Shown piece by piece: positions 12,113 through 25,200 of a stretch of 64,000 nt of DNA. Below the pieces are notes generated by a model. The model did not search any database. It was not told where the DNA came from and saw nothing but the letters and a program-made list of their open reading frames with translations. The position numbers and the translations under genes are program-made. Origin of the DNA: Dryocosmus kuriphilus (lineage: Eukaryota > Arthropoda > Insecta > Hymenoptera > Cynipidae); the NCBI GenBank assembly GCA_038277395.1, contig CM076196.1, forward strand, positions 79,664,286 to 79,728,285, written 5' to 3'. How positions within the stretch are numbered: the stretch's first letter is position 1; the number at the start of each line of letters is the position of its first letter.

Positions 12113-13431
12113 GGATTGTATTTCTCAATTCAAACTCTACTGAACCGCAATGCAAACTTGACAATTTATTATTTTCATGAGCTAACTGTATTTCAGTAAG
12201 ACTTCCCCTTTTAACATATGTTACGTATTTATTATATACGAAGTGGTTAGTCGTACGTTTTTTATTTGCTGGACCGAATTTCGTGATTACAAATAACCAT
12301 TTACCCCTTTCCCATAAAAACCGCGATTATGCATTCTTTTTAATCGGAGTCTTTTCATTTAATAACAATTTGCATTAAGTGCATTTCATTTAATAACAAT
12401 TTTTTAAAATGGTTTTTCTAAAAATCCGTATCATGAAACAAACTTATGGAAATATTCCGGTTTGCCGGTTGCGTGGACACCCTGGATGCGTTAAATCAAC
12501 TCGTATAATGTATATGATACTCACAAAGATTGACAATGGCCAAAAGACAACTTGTTGGTCATTAATTACAAATTTGACAACAATTCCCACAGTTATGAGT
12601 CTTCTAATCCAAATTTACAAATTACTTTTAGAATTTTCAAAGAAATTCGATAATATCTTCAGTCTTTTCTAAATATTGATTTCCACAGAGTGAAGAACCT
12701 CTGGCGCTCACCCTAAATTTTTGCCTCACGTAAAAAAATTATTATTAAACGTCAGATTACACTTAAAATGGTCCACAAACACACTCAAGCAGCGGAATCA
12801 CTGAATCAGCAAAAATTCCAGAGGTGGAGATGACGTAGCCCGGTGTATCGTTTAATCACAATCACAATCCAGATAACGAGAAGTGCACATAACCTCAAAA
12901 TTTAGCTTGAGTCCTTTCCTCTCGAGGAATACAAGTGTCACACCCCTGCCACGATTGAGAATCAGGTTAACTTCTCGGCAGTCTAAATTCCGTTGCACTA
13001 GTACACACACCTAATAAATTAATAACAAAGCCAGTCCAACCGGTCATGTGGGAATCGATCCGTGGGTCTGTTTCACGGGCGATAAAGGCAAATCGGTAAT
13101 CACAGTGCATTACACTGCCACTGAAAATGAATACATGTTCCTCTCCCCACCCAGGAAAGGTGTCAAGACGTTCTAGAGCAGATCGCGAATCGAAAAAAAT
13201 CAGTGATCCCACGGCGACGAGGTACCGGGGCGGATTGTGCCATTTTTGCAAGATTGTGCGAACGTGGTGTCAATCACAAGGCTGTTATGACCTCAATGAA
13301 TAACGAATATGAGTAACACACACGTCCGTTGCTCATGTGTCTGTCTAGCCGACCATGTCGTGCAGGAAGGCTGTGCGATGAAAAGCATGAAAAGTCCAGT
13401 GCACGTAGGCTGTCAAGTAACGTCGAAGCAC

Positions 13432-13465
<34 letters not shown>

Positions 13466-13762
13466 AGTTGACGCTTGTTTGACAGGTTGGTGTTCTGTCA
13501 CGCGAGACACTTGCGAAACGCACATAAAGGAACCCCATAAAAATTAAAGATTGAAGGTACGAAGCAAAATTGGCTGGCCAATCGTAAAAAAAAAAAGATT
13601 CGCATTCGTTCACGGTGAAGTACACCACGTACAGATGGCGTTCATTTTAAAGGAATTATGAAGCACATGGGATTCAAGAGCTACCTAGATGATGAATCGC
13701 GAATGGACAAAACTTCGGAAGGGACCAACAAGACGGGCAAGTCACGAATGTTGGATAAATAC
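12113..13762. other. no gene recognised
   Basis: The region is of normal complexity and richer in G+C from about 12800. A 94-codon ORF on the minus strand (12967-13251) has no recognisable domain. I see nothing else except the A run at 13434. Confidence 0.4.
13434..13458 (+). repeat. 25-base A run
   Basis: An uninterrupted run of 25 A. It creates the false Lys- or Phe-rich ORFs in this area. Confidence 0.9.
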
Positions 13763-13808
13763 CTCGATTTTCGACGAGCTCCGAAATCTCCTCCTTGTTG
13801 TCAGCCAT
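13763..13808 (-). CDS. possible first coding exon of an unidentified gene
   Basis: On the minus strand the sequence ctaagATGGCTGAC opens a reading of 15 codons (MADNKEEISELVENR plus one base) that ends at a GT donor (gag|gtattt). The upstream sequence (13809-13870) is less AT-rich, like a 5' UTR. The acidic, hydrophilic start looks protein-like, but I find no second exon, so the rest would lie in the unassigned DNA to the left or outside the window. The donor is not strong. Confidence 0.25.
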
Positions 13809-13869
13809 CTTAGCACCAGTCACTGTTCGCGGTCGATCCTAGCGCCACCTGTGGAATAAAAACGGAAAT

Positions 13870-15187
13870 GAGGATACGTCATGCCAGGTGTGTATTCAAT
13901 AGGAGGGGGTGCAAGATTAAACTTTGCAGGTTTATAAGGGAGGGTTAAAATAAGGCTGAGTAGAATATTTAAGCAGGTGGAATTTTTTTCTGCACATACT
14001 ATATTTTTTCATGACACTTATCGGTTGACGAAATAGTTTTTTTTTTCCAAGATTAATATTATGAATATAAAAATCATAATAATGCCTCCCTTTTATTAAA
14101 AAATATCTGTTAAAGTCTGTATATTTATATTCCGAAACTAAAAAAATTGCTGGTGAATTTTTTAGTTAATTTTACTTCGTTAATAATTTACCAATAAAAT
14201 CTAAAATTATTTGAAGGGAGTTTGTTGTAGATTTTTAATTAATAATTATGACAAAAAACTGCATTGAAATGTAAATAATTGTATTAGAATTATTAACCAT
14301 TTTTTCAAAGGTTTGAATTAATTGCGTTGTGAATTGTTTTTTGCAAATAACAGGTTTTTCAACGATAATGAAATTCAGAGACCCAAAAATACTTTTTACA
14401 ACACAATCCTTGAAAATTAATAATCAATAAACTATTTTTTAAAGGTGAAATTTTAAATATTCGTTCTCTTTTTATCAGATTAGTTGGTAACATAATAAGA
14501 AAAAAAAAACTCTCGAAATTTAAAAGTATTAGAGCAGATATTATACATTATACCTACACTTTTAAAAAGTATACTCTATAAAAAAAAATTAAGATCACAA
14601 AGGCCCTTGAAAATGCATTAAATTTCAATTTTGAAATTTTATTATTTTACGATAAGAAGACATTATCAATGAGTACGCGTTTTCCACAAATTTAATAGCG
14701 TCATCCACTAATTTTTTATTATTTTTGAATATGAAACTATTCACTCTAAAATTATTAAAAATACGAGTATGATTGAAAAAAGGCCTCTTCGAATTTTTAT
14801 TTAAAAAATAAAAATGTATCCCAGCAAAAAAAAGTATTGATACGAATTGGGGCGAATTAACATTTCCTGAATGCCTGTGAATCCCGTTTTCTGATTCGTT
14901 GAAATGCATTGAGACGAATTTAGGAAGCGTGAAACCAATTCGTATCAGTGCGCGTGGTCAAGGTCAACTCAAGAAAAAAAAATCTGCCCGCTGCAATGTA
15001 AAAAAATTATACTTTTTTATACGGAATCGTTTGGAAATCAGGTTTTATTATTTGGAGGTTAAAATCCAAAAAGTTATCGATTTTTTAAAAATGTAGTGCT
15101 AAACTTCACACTTGCACTACATATTTAATATTTTCCAAAAATTACTTGATGAATCGTTTGGAAACCATTTGGAGATGTTTGGAAATC
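13870..15187. other. AT-rich DNA with degenerate short repeats
   Basis: No gene is supported. From about 15010 the sequence repeats phrases around 'cgtttggaaatc' and 'aaaaagttat', which belong to the same family as the arm starting at 15188. The 94-codon ORF at 14625-14909 (minus) is AT-driven. Confidence 0.4.
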
Positions 15188-17008
15188 CAATTTTATTGTT
15201 TGGATGTCAAAACTCAAAAAGTTATAAATTATTCAAAAAAAAAAAAAAAAATTATTTGCACCACCAATTTAAAATTCTCAAATTTTGTTTTTACCAATCG
15301 TTTCGAAATCGTCTGGAGGGTTTTGAAAGTCCATCACGAAACATATTTAATTGTGACAATAATGATAAAACTTAGTTTTTAAAAACAGATCTTCCTAATT
15401 AACCTTATACTTGCACCAGATTGCACTGTAACGCACGCTATAAAGACTTATAACCAATTTAAAAAAATTATTATTTCAGGTGACAGATAAAACATGAACT
15501 TATAGCACTTAATTATAGGACAATGTAACTGTTTTATAAAAGCAGATAAAAGTCTATAGTTTTTCACGTAATAAAGGTTTTATTTAATAACGTTTTTAAT
15601 TAAATTAAACACTCCTCCTTTTGCCGCGAAATTTAAATTCCAAGTGTTCTGTCGTGTACAATGAAAAATATATATCCAGGAAATTCCATAGTATCCAAAA
15701 TTCTTAATGCCAATTTAATACTTACTATCTATTGCGATATTTAAAAAATTGAAGAAAATGATACACATATATCATAACTACAGTTTATCATATAAGTCTT
15801 TTTAAAAATAGGTCAATCGATTCATCTTGACAGAGTGAATAAATGTGGCAGTAACTATTATTGATATATTCCATAAATTTGAAAAATAATCAAAAATGGT
15901 TGGAAGAAATTTGCATTAGATGGCCTATTATTACTTGCAAAAAAATGATAACAATATTATTAAAAAATCGGAATTTTTTAAAACTAATTTTGGTTGTAAC
16001 AAGATATTTAATCAATCTCATTTTTTTTTAAAATGTATTTCAGCAAAATGTACAATGAAGAGCAAAATTTTTTGAAATATCATTAAAATTGCTCAAAGAA
16101 ACTTACATTAAAGAACATCATATTTTTTCAGAAATTTTGCTCGAGATTAATATAATATTGCAATGTCAGAGTGACCCCTTAATATTCTGAACAAAATTCC
16201 CCGTCTTTTAAATTTTAAAATTCAAGCCTTAAAAACTAAACAATGTAAAACTCGTTTGAGGTTGTAAATGAAACGTCATTCACAACTGAACAATTTAAAT
16301 CTTAGGCGTTCAATATTATATAAAATTAGATGATGTCTAAATGAAGGACATTTAAAATTGTACAGTCTCAAAGTGAAAGCCATCAAAATGAAACCATTTT
16401 TTTATTTCGAGGTCTTGAAACCAAAAAATAGTTCAAATTGAACATATTCCAACCAAGTTTATGTAAAACTACAATTTTCAAAATTCAAACTTTTGAGCCT
16501 TTCTATAAGGTTTCAGAATCCTGAAAGGCTCAATTTTAAAATCTTGAAGATTAAATTTTTTGTTATTAAAGGCTTCAAATTGCTTCAAATTGGTAATTAT
16601 ACAATCTTGAGAAATTTAAATTTGAAACGAAACAATTTTGTATATTTTAAACTACATATATTATGTATTATCAAAAAATAATATTCGAAGCCTCGGTAAA
16701 GATAACGTTTTTAACATAGGCATCTCCGTAACTTTGTTTAACGACTTAAAGCTTATACGGCTTACGAAGACTTTTCCATACAGTTACAAGTAGTTACCGT
16801 GTTTGAGTTCAAGTATAAGGTTAGGAAAGTCTGTTTTTAAAAACTAAGTTTTATCATTATTGTCACAATTATTTATATTTCCTGATTTACTTCCAAAAAG
16901 CTCCAAACGATTTCGAAACGATTGGTAGAGCCAAAATTTGAAAATTTTAAATTTGCAGTGCAACTAATTTTTTTTAAATTGATAAAATTTTGAGTTTTGA
17001 CCGTCAAA
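15188..17008. mobile_element. foldback element with ~190-bp inverted arms
   Basis: Arm 15188-15391 is repeated in inverted orientation at 16829-17008. Shared phrases include aatgataaaacttagttttt, tttcgaaatcg and ttgtgacaataatg. The interior is AT-rich and non-coding. It looks like a non-autonomous DNA transposon, with divergent arms that suggest an old copy. Confidence 0.55.
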
Positions 17009-17747
17009 CGCATGGAGAATAGACATAAGGAGACCAAACTAGTGTATCCGAAAATGTGCACTTTTCTGTTGCCAGAAGTACGAAGTTTGTTTGAAATCTG
17101 GTACGAGGCGCGCCACTCGCACCTGAAAAAGAAATATGTCTGATATTATTTTGAATATATATTTTTTGTTTTGACTAGTCAGTTTAAGTCAGTTTTATTA
17201 AAATAGTCAGCATTATTAATTAATTCTAGTGACAGTGTATATGTATAAATGTACTTAATAGAAAATGAAGGAGGTGGGTAATTTATATATATTAAACTAC
17301 ATACGTATAAAAATTACTGTTTGTGTGGATGAGAAAGCTGGTATAAATATCACCACAAACGAAGAATGCAAACAAATAAAATTATTATAAAAAGTTTTTG
17401 CTATGCTTCTAAATAGGTGAAAAAAGTAAATAGAAAAAAAGATAATTACTTGATTTGAAACGAATGTAGAGACATATTTAATGGTTGTAAATTGTGCAAG
17501 TGCTATGGTGTCTTAAAATAGAAAGTAATAGAGTCATTGCAATACTTTAAAGGTTATGATGGATGACCATGTTGACAACTGAAACGGACGGCCATATTTC
17601 TTTTTTAAGTGCGAGTTGCGCACCTCGTACGGAAAGTTCGAACACTACTTCGTACTTCTGGCAACAAAAAAGTGAACGTTTTCGGTGAAGTCCATGCATT
17701 ACGGTTTTAGTCTCCTTATGTTTATTCTCCATGGTCAAACGATAAAA
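17003..17747. mobile_element. second foldback element adjoining the first
   Basis: The left arm (about 17003-17150) and right arm (about 17585-17747) are inverted copies sharing gttgccagaagtacgaag, cataaggaga and catggagaata. The 62- and 63-codon minus ORFs in the two arms are readings of the arm itself. It sits directly at the end of the 15188-17008 element, so one may have inserted into the edge of the other. Confidence 0.5.
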
Positions 17748-18670
17748 CTTGATTTACAAACGTTTTCAAACGATTCCGCATAAAATACGCAACAATGTTG
17801 TTGTTATCTTCATGGACGTCAGTCGTCACATTAAATATGATCTTTTGATCTTTTTCAACATTGCACAAACTCGAACGGCTCGAGAGCACTCTCGAGAGCC
17901 TCAAAATTTAATCTTTTCATTTTACTCAACAAATATATTAGGATTAGATATAATGCAATGTAGCGATACACTTTTGTTTGAAATAGGGGCAGTTCAAAAT
18001 GGAGAAATGATTAATTTTAATCATTTTAATTTTTTTTCCACGATACCGCAATTGATGTGTTTGAGGCTATATAGAATGCCAACTTACGATTTTCCGTAAA
18101 AAGTATTAATATTAGACATTTTTACTTTGAGGTAATGTATTAAAAGATTTGTCAGGTAAATAAGTTCTTAATTTTCAATAACAATATATTTCGCGAAAAA
18201 AAACTTATAATTACTGTGTTCGCTTTTGGTAAATTAGGTATATCTGAAATGGCTTCAACATATCGAGCCAAACTGATATGCCATAAAAAATCCTTCCAGA
18301 TAAAAAACGTTGATGAATACATATTTTTTTATTAAACTGACACATGTATGTATTTTCTCCCGCTTTCAAGGCAAATTCCCCACACCACGTGTTTCATATC
18401 GTGAGGTTACCACAAGTTCTGTTTAATAATTGTTCTGTTTAATAATTGTATTATTTTTATAGATTAAAATCATATGATAAACTGTTTATTTACGAATCTT
18501 ATTTCTCTTCTTTTTGTAACTGAAAATGATAAATTACTTAAGTAATATTTACAATTTTCTTAACAATTATTTCCTAACGAACAAAACTGCTAATAATTTA
18601 ACGATACAAGACTACCTCATACGCGCTCTTCAATCATATTTTCAAAAATAAATACCATTTAAATTAAATT
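17748..18670. other. unassigned AT-rich sequence
   Basis: One 116-codon ORF (17749-18099, plus) has no domain I recognise and a composition close to its surroundings; I do not call it a gene. Nothing else is visible. Confidence 0.4.
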
Positions 18671-18673
18671 ACG

Positions 18674-18930
18674 GTTAGAGCCTCGGTTGGCTGTAGTGCG
18701 CCGGCCTTGCAAGCAAAGAGGTCCGGGGTTCGAATCCTGAGCCGGGTAGTACCAATGGAATTTGTTACGTACTTTCTTTCTTCGAGGCTTTCGTGGTTCG
18801 GAATCTACGTTAAACTGCAGGTCCTCTCATGAAGAGGCCAAGTGATCCTTCAGGGGAGCTGTTGCATCATGTCGTGGAGCAAAAATTGCTTGGGGGCCAC
18901 TATGGGCGATTTTGAGAGATTTGTTTGTAA
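18674..18930 (+). mobile_element. tRNA-derived SINE
   Basis: The head contains an A-box-like tggctgtagtgcg and a perfect B box ggttcgaatcc (in 18727-18742) at tRNA spacing. The stems do not pair as in a functional tRNA. A non-coding body follows to about 18930. This is the layout of a Pol III SINE. Boundaries and target duplication are not resolved. Confidence 0.6.
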
Positions 18931-19238
18931 TTGTTCTGTTAAATTTTTGTAAAGTTTTAAACGCTGAAATTGAGAAATTTGTATTAAAAGCAAATTTTAC
19001 AAATCTCCTACAGTCCTACACATAAAAAACGTCTGAATAGAAAAATTTGTATTAGATTTTAATCTTTTTTAAAATTCATTGTAGGTACGTGGGCAACTGG
19101 ACTTGTATCTACGACCCTGGTAAATGTCGTCAGCTTTCTGATATCGGCTGCTACATATTTCCGCTGCAGCGGCTCATAGCGGTAGTCCGTGTTGAGATGG
19201 CAGTGTGTTAATTTAAAAATATAAAACAATAATTAACA

Positions 19239-21588
19239 ATGAGTGACCACGAAGTAGTTATTGTATCAGCTGCCAGGACTCCAATAGGTGATTACTAAAC
19301 TTTTCGAAATTACATACCCTCAAACTTCTGAACCTAATCAAATTTCCTTTTAGTTGTGCCACTAACCCCTTTCAAATTCCTCAAGTCCAATGTCCTGGTT
19401 TGAAATAGTGGTACTTTAGTCAAATATCGTTTTAATCCAATTTCCCAAGTCGCATACTTTTTCGAATTTCACGTTTCTCTTTAAAGAATTGTTTAAATAA
19501 GCATAAATACTACTACATTAAAATTTTCATAAACATTTTTTTATTATATTGTTGAACTCATGTTTTTTATAATTAAACAAATGAAATACTGTTTTGTAAT
19601 TATTCTGAATTTCGTCTTCGAAAAATTAGAATTTAAAATTCTAATTAATGTATCATTTGGAGAAATAAGTTGTATTTCTTTATAGAATTTGAAGTCACCA
19701 ACGTCTTAATAAAAAAATTAAACTAGTTTAAATAATAACTTAATCATTTTCATTATAAATTGAAAAATAAGGTTCTTCAATCTGAAATAAACCTAAAGGA
19801 TTCCCCGTCATTTTGGAATAAATAAAAAAATTCTAAAAATCACACTGCAATAAGATAATTTATAAATGTTATTTTATTTTTAAGGTACATTCTGCCAATC
19901 CTTATCATCATTAAAGGCCTCCGATTTGGGAAGCATAGTAATTAAGGAATGTCTCGAAAGAGCAAAATTAAAACCGTCAGATGTATCGGAGGTGATATTA
20001 GGCCAGGTACTTATCACCAAGAAAAAAAAGATAACAAATGTTAATATCACTATCTACGTATTAATGGCTACGTGTTTTAATTTCAGGCATTAACAGCAGC
20101 TCAGGGACAAAATCCAGCCAGGCAGGCAGCCATAAATGCAGGGCTTCCTATTTCTGTTCCTGCTTATCTGGTGAACATGTTGTGTGGATCTGGCCTCAAG
20201 TATAACAACTCTTTTCGTGACCTTACTATCAAGATCAAAGTTGAAAAGACTCGAGTCCCCACAATATGCATACATATTAGTCAATGGCAATCAAATTCTT
20301 TTGTGATTTAAATTTTATTCTTCATTTTACAGATCAGTTACAAATGCGTATTTGTCCATCAAGTGTGGAGAGAGTGATGTGATCGTCGCTGGTGGCCAAG
20401 AAAGTATGAGCCAAGCCCCTCACGCAATGAAGATACGGAATGGAGTGAAAATGGGCAATGGAACTATGATCGATACGATGATGTATGATGGATTAACCGA
20501 TGCCTTCGGTCAAATTCACATGGGAGTTACAGGTATATTAAAACATAAAAAATATTAATGATGACGTATTAGAAAGATAGATAAAAAGAGTCGAATTTCT
20601 TTTAGCTGAGAATATAGCGAAATCTTTCACTATTAGCAGAGAAGATCAAGACGAGTACGCAGTCAATTCACAACGAAAGGCAGAAGCTGCAATTGCAGCT
20701 GGATATTTTGACAAGGAAATCGTGCCGGTTACGATTCCTTCTAGAAGAGAATCAATCATCATATCGAAAGATGAATATCCAAAAATAGGTACTACTATTC
20801 AGGATCTTGAAAAACTAAGACCAGTATTTGATCAAGTATGTACCATCTATTTCATTTTGCTTAAAGCTATGCCATGATAATATACAAATTCTGATTCTGC
20901 AATAATTTTTTAGGCAGAAGGTACCGTGACGGCAGGAAATGCTTCTGGAATAAATGATGGAGCAGCTGCTGTAGTCCTAATGTCTAGGAAAGCTGCAGCT
21001 GAGAAAGGAGTCACTCCTTTGGCTCGAATTGTCGCCGTTGCTCAAGCTGGTGTCGAACCAAATATTATGGGCACAGGACCTATTCCTGCTGTCGAATTAG
21101 TTGTAAGTGAACCATAATTTTAATAAAAGATTAGTATTAATAATCAACTTTAGTTAAAAATACTTCTATATACTTTAGAAACACAGTTTTTTATACTAAA
21201 ATTATTTTCTAGCTAAAAAAAGCCAAATGGACAAAGGATGAAGTTGATTTATACGAGCTGAATGAGGCGTTCGCAGTTCAATCAATCGCTTGTCTTCGAG
21301 GATTGGGACTGGATCCTAATAAAGTAAACGTAAATGGTGGAGCAATTGCTCTTGGACACCCAATTGGTGCTTCCGGTAGATTTCTTTACACTATAACTTC
21401 ATCTACATAAAAATTACAAGTTCTTAATTTTTGTCTTTTATATTTTCTAATTTGTATTTTCTCTTATAGGTACTAGAATTTTAGTCACACTCCTACACTT
21501 GCTGGAACGGACAAAAACAAAAAAAGGCATAGCTTCCTTGTGTATAGGAGGCGGAATGGGAATCGCTATCGCCGTAGAAATAATTTAA
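19239..21588 (+). CDS. ACAT2: acetyl-CoA acetyltransferase, cytosolic type (thiolase)
   Basis: Condenses two acetyl-CoA to acetoacetyl-CoA, the entry to the mevalonate pathway, or runs the reverse. Exons: 19239-19287, 19885-20006, 20087-20199, 20333-20532, 20606-20835, 20914-21102, 21213-21375 and 21470-21588. All introns are GT-AG and phases agree, giving 394 residues, close to the usual ~395. Visible motifs: the N-terminal VIVSAARTPIG; the acyl-accepting Cys in NMLCGSG; NGGAIALGHPIGASG with the catalytic His; and CIGGGMG with the second catalytic Cys near the C-terminus. The ATG follows aattaaca. No mitochondrial presequence is seen, which favours the cytosolic form, and the C-terminus has no peroxisomal signal. 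The gene looks intact. Its 3' end faces that of LSM10. Confidence 0.97.
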
Positions 21589-21640
21589 TTTTCAAATATA
21601 TGCACCAAGGTTTTTTCAATTACTTAAAGTAATTTAATTT

Positions 21641-21646
21641 AATAAA
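21641..21646 (+). terminator. polyadenylation signal of ACAT2
   Basis: AATAAA lies 53 bp after the ACAT2 stop codon, in AT-rich sequence. It is the nearest canonical signal. Confidence 0.6.
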
Positions 21647-22213
21647 TTAAAAAAGGATTTTATCTATATTCGGAAATTGTAAGTTGGTATTGTAAACAAA
21701 AATTTATTTCCTAAAGATTTTTACTGAAGATATAAGAAAATATAATTTTTTTAAATCCGATGTGAAAAAAAATACAAGTAATCTTGAGATTAAACTTCTC
21801 AATTGTTAAGTAACAGGAGATAAAAAATGTCATTTAGTTTGAACAATATTGAAGTGAATTGGTATTTGCAGGCGATAAAGTTTTTTTTTTAAACTTTGAC
21901 CTATTGCATAACCTATTGCCTTATTTGTGACAAAACTTTGAAGAATTGATGTGTGTGCAGGCACAATTTTATAAGTGCACATTGATTAAAGACGCGAAGC
22001 ATTTTTTTAATAGTAAGACGTAATTTATTTTTATACTGAAAGACTAACATTTGTATGGGAAAATATACGTATTTCAGAAGCCTTCAGAAGTCTTTCTTAT
22101 TTAGAATTATTTAAGTATCATTAATCTAGTTTCTTAAATACTATATTCGAGATTAAATCTGCATCCTCGGACTACAAAGTTCTTTGTGCGTAGTAGTAAC
22201 TAGGCCGTAAATT

Positions 22214-25200
22214 TTATTTAGACTCACTCGTAGTTTCTTCGACTTTTTTGTTTTTCCTTTCGTCTAAAACTGCTTCAACACCAATTAATCCTTTGCGCTG
22301 AGCATTCTGCATCTGTTTATCTCGAAGTGTGCGTTTTGGGTTTTTTACTTGAGTCGGATGTCCTGACACATTTCGTAGCTCATCTTGAATCGCTGGGATT
22401 ATCGGTATCTTTAATGACAGAAGAAAACCATTTACAGATTAAGCCGTAGAAACTAGAGATTTGGTCTCAATTAAAAATACTGGGGCATTATTTCTGTTAT
22501 ACAAGTGTTATTTTGTATTGTAGAAACTGAAGTATTTTTACAAAATGATTAATAAAAATTCGTATCAAAAGTGAAGTTGAAATTACGATCAGCACTGGAA
22601 TTGTAAATTATCCATTTTAAAAAAATGCAATTTTTGAAAAGTACTGCATTCGTAAAACAGATCTAGAAGTAATATTAAAACTAAAAGTCTATCAGTTAAC
22701 ATCAGTGTTTTTGAAAACAGACATGATATATAACGCTAAGGGGGAAACCACATTAGACGGTTCAAAAAATCGATGAGATTTTGGAGATGATGGCTTTAAA
22801 CCATGCCTATAAAGAAGAAGAAGGAGGATTGCAATATTGTGCTGGAATAGCTGATTACAATGTAAGCCCTTCATATAATTTATTACTGTCTTGAAATTCG
22901 AATTTTCAGTATTTTTTTCAAACGCATTTTTCTTGGAAACCACTTTTTCTCAACTCGCGTGCACTCTAGCTCAGCAAATTACTGACCGATTTTAAAAAAC
23001 CAAAGTTATAATTGTTCGTTATTAAATTATCTATCAGTTGAACCAATTGTTGGAAAAATAAAATAATTTTAGGATCTTTTTTTTCGAAAAAAAGGGTGAA
23101 ATTCCCAACTTTTTCTTTTAAACTTCCATAAATCATTCAATTTTCAATATTTTAAAGTAAAAGTTGGTTCAATTAATAAGAAAACATGTAAGTAATGTAA
23201 AAAGTTTTGATTTTTTGTTTCAAGGTGATTTTCGAGACCTCCACGCTGCATGCGAATTAGGAACTCCGACGACGAACCTTGATGGGTAGCAGCTTATAAC
23301 TTGGAAGATTTTGATCAAAACTAGTTGACAAAATTATGAGATGTAGATTAAAACATATATAAAATGACCTCAAACTTTCAATTAATTCTAGTTATTTTTT
23401 CCCTTTCAAAAAAATTGACAAAAAAGGCATAAAAATCAGCCTCCTAATATGGTTTCCCCCCTTAACCTTAAAGAAAAAAAAAAATTAGACATGTAAAGAC
23501 GATGGCTTAGCAGGAAAATATCCACTTGAATTATTATTGTCCTTATCAAAACACTCAATCGGTTGATCCAAGGGAATCGTGGTAATATCATCAACCTTAG
23601 AAATACAGACTTTTGAATGATTCCTGATAATATGATTCCAATAAGAATCTCTGTAACCCTCGGGTTCCTTTAAAGAAAAATATGAGCCCCAGAACTCTGA
23701 ATTAATCATGTTTTCGTCAGAATGAGAGAGTTCGTGATGCGTCATTTTTTCCGCCAATTGTTCATCAACGACAACGATGATATCACAGTCACGAAAAGCA
23801 TTTGGAACATAAACGTCCTGTATTAAATTATCCCCAAGGTACAAGCACTGTGGATTAGTTTTGCCTGTAATTCTGGTAAAAAATTCCATGAGTTCCTCCC
23901 AGTTTCCTTGAGTATAGATTCTTCCTTCTTCTAATTCTTTTCCTTTGATGGTACATTTTTCTTCATATCCTTCTAGGCTAAGGAAAGCTCTCCCATTTGA
24001 AGCAAAAAATCCTGGCTTCTTGGCAAAGCAAACGACAATATCAAAAAGAGACCTCCAGTCTTTTCCGAATGCATAACCAGCAGTAAAGTCAACGAAATCT
24101 GCATTGGATCCAGTAATCAAGAAAGTTTTCCTCTTCTTCTTCAATTCACGAATCCAGGAAATTGTTTCATAACTACACAGGTGCAAGTATTTTTCTGGGT
24201 TTGATTTCAGAGCAGAAAAGAAATCACCGTTTTTTTTAAATTGTTCTCTGGCGAAGATGTGTGTCACACCCTCTAGAATATCAGGCCAGATATTGTAGAC
24301 ACTTGGTTTTTGTTCTTCTTCATCGAGAGTATCAACAATTTTAGCAAAAGCGAGACTCACTGGCATATCGAAGTAATCCACGACAGCTCGGATTTTCAAA
24401 GAGAGTTCTCCGTTCCAAGTGGAGAACATGTCTTGAAAGAATTTGTCTGCAACTTCCCATCTTTGACCTGGATACGAAGATTCTAATTTTTCGAATGTAA
24501 GTAATTTAGTTCCGTGACTGGCTCTCCAAATCATTCCAGTGGAATCGAGTTTTAAGACATTTCCCTTATCGAAGTCAAGAATCAAGCCCTTTTGCAGAAA
24601 GTCAATATCCTTTGCCGTTAAGGGCTTTTTTAAATACTTTGGGCTGTATTTCTTCCTGTCTACCAGGAAGTCAACCAACAATTTGTACTCCAATTTAATT
24701 AAATTTGTGATATTATACTGCAACAAAGTATTGTCCAGATCGAAACCGATGCAGTCGTAGTCACTTAACCTTATCGTGGTCATGTTTCTTCGATATGGAA
24801 ATGATGGAAAATACACAGAATAATCGTTTTTGGCTATAACATTTCTTCGTTTTAAATGTCACTTTATGTGAGAACACAACTTTCACGTGATTATTTAGCA
24901 CTTTACCAGTGTGAAAAATCAATGACAACTGCTGGATTAACATTCACGACTCTCAAATTAACGTATCATGGTTTACAGACAAAAATGACGAATGCACTGA
25001 GGTTATGTTTTCAATATAGCCGGGCTATTCGATTAAACGGAAAAATTTTCTGTTACGTTCATTTTCGTCAGAGAAAACAAGAAAATAAAAGAAACCGAAG
25101 AAACAAATACTAAATTGATGGCTGTTATTCGATAATTATAGGGTGTTAAACTGTTAATAATAACGCAGAAAATGCGGGAAAATGTAGAATTTTCAAAATT

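Noticed and set aside
17749..18099. 116-codon plus ORF
   Set aside because: No domain, AT-driven composition, and adjoining a foldback element; insufficient support.
18674..18750. Functional tRNA gene (TGC-like anticodon)
   Set aside because: The A and B boxes are present but stems do not pair and a SINE body follows.
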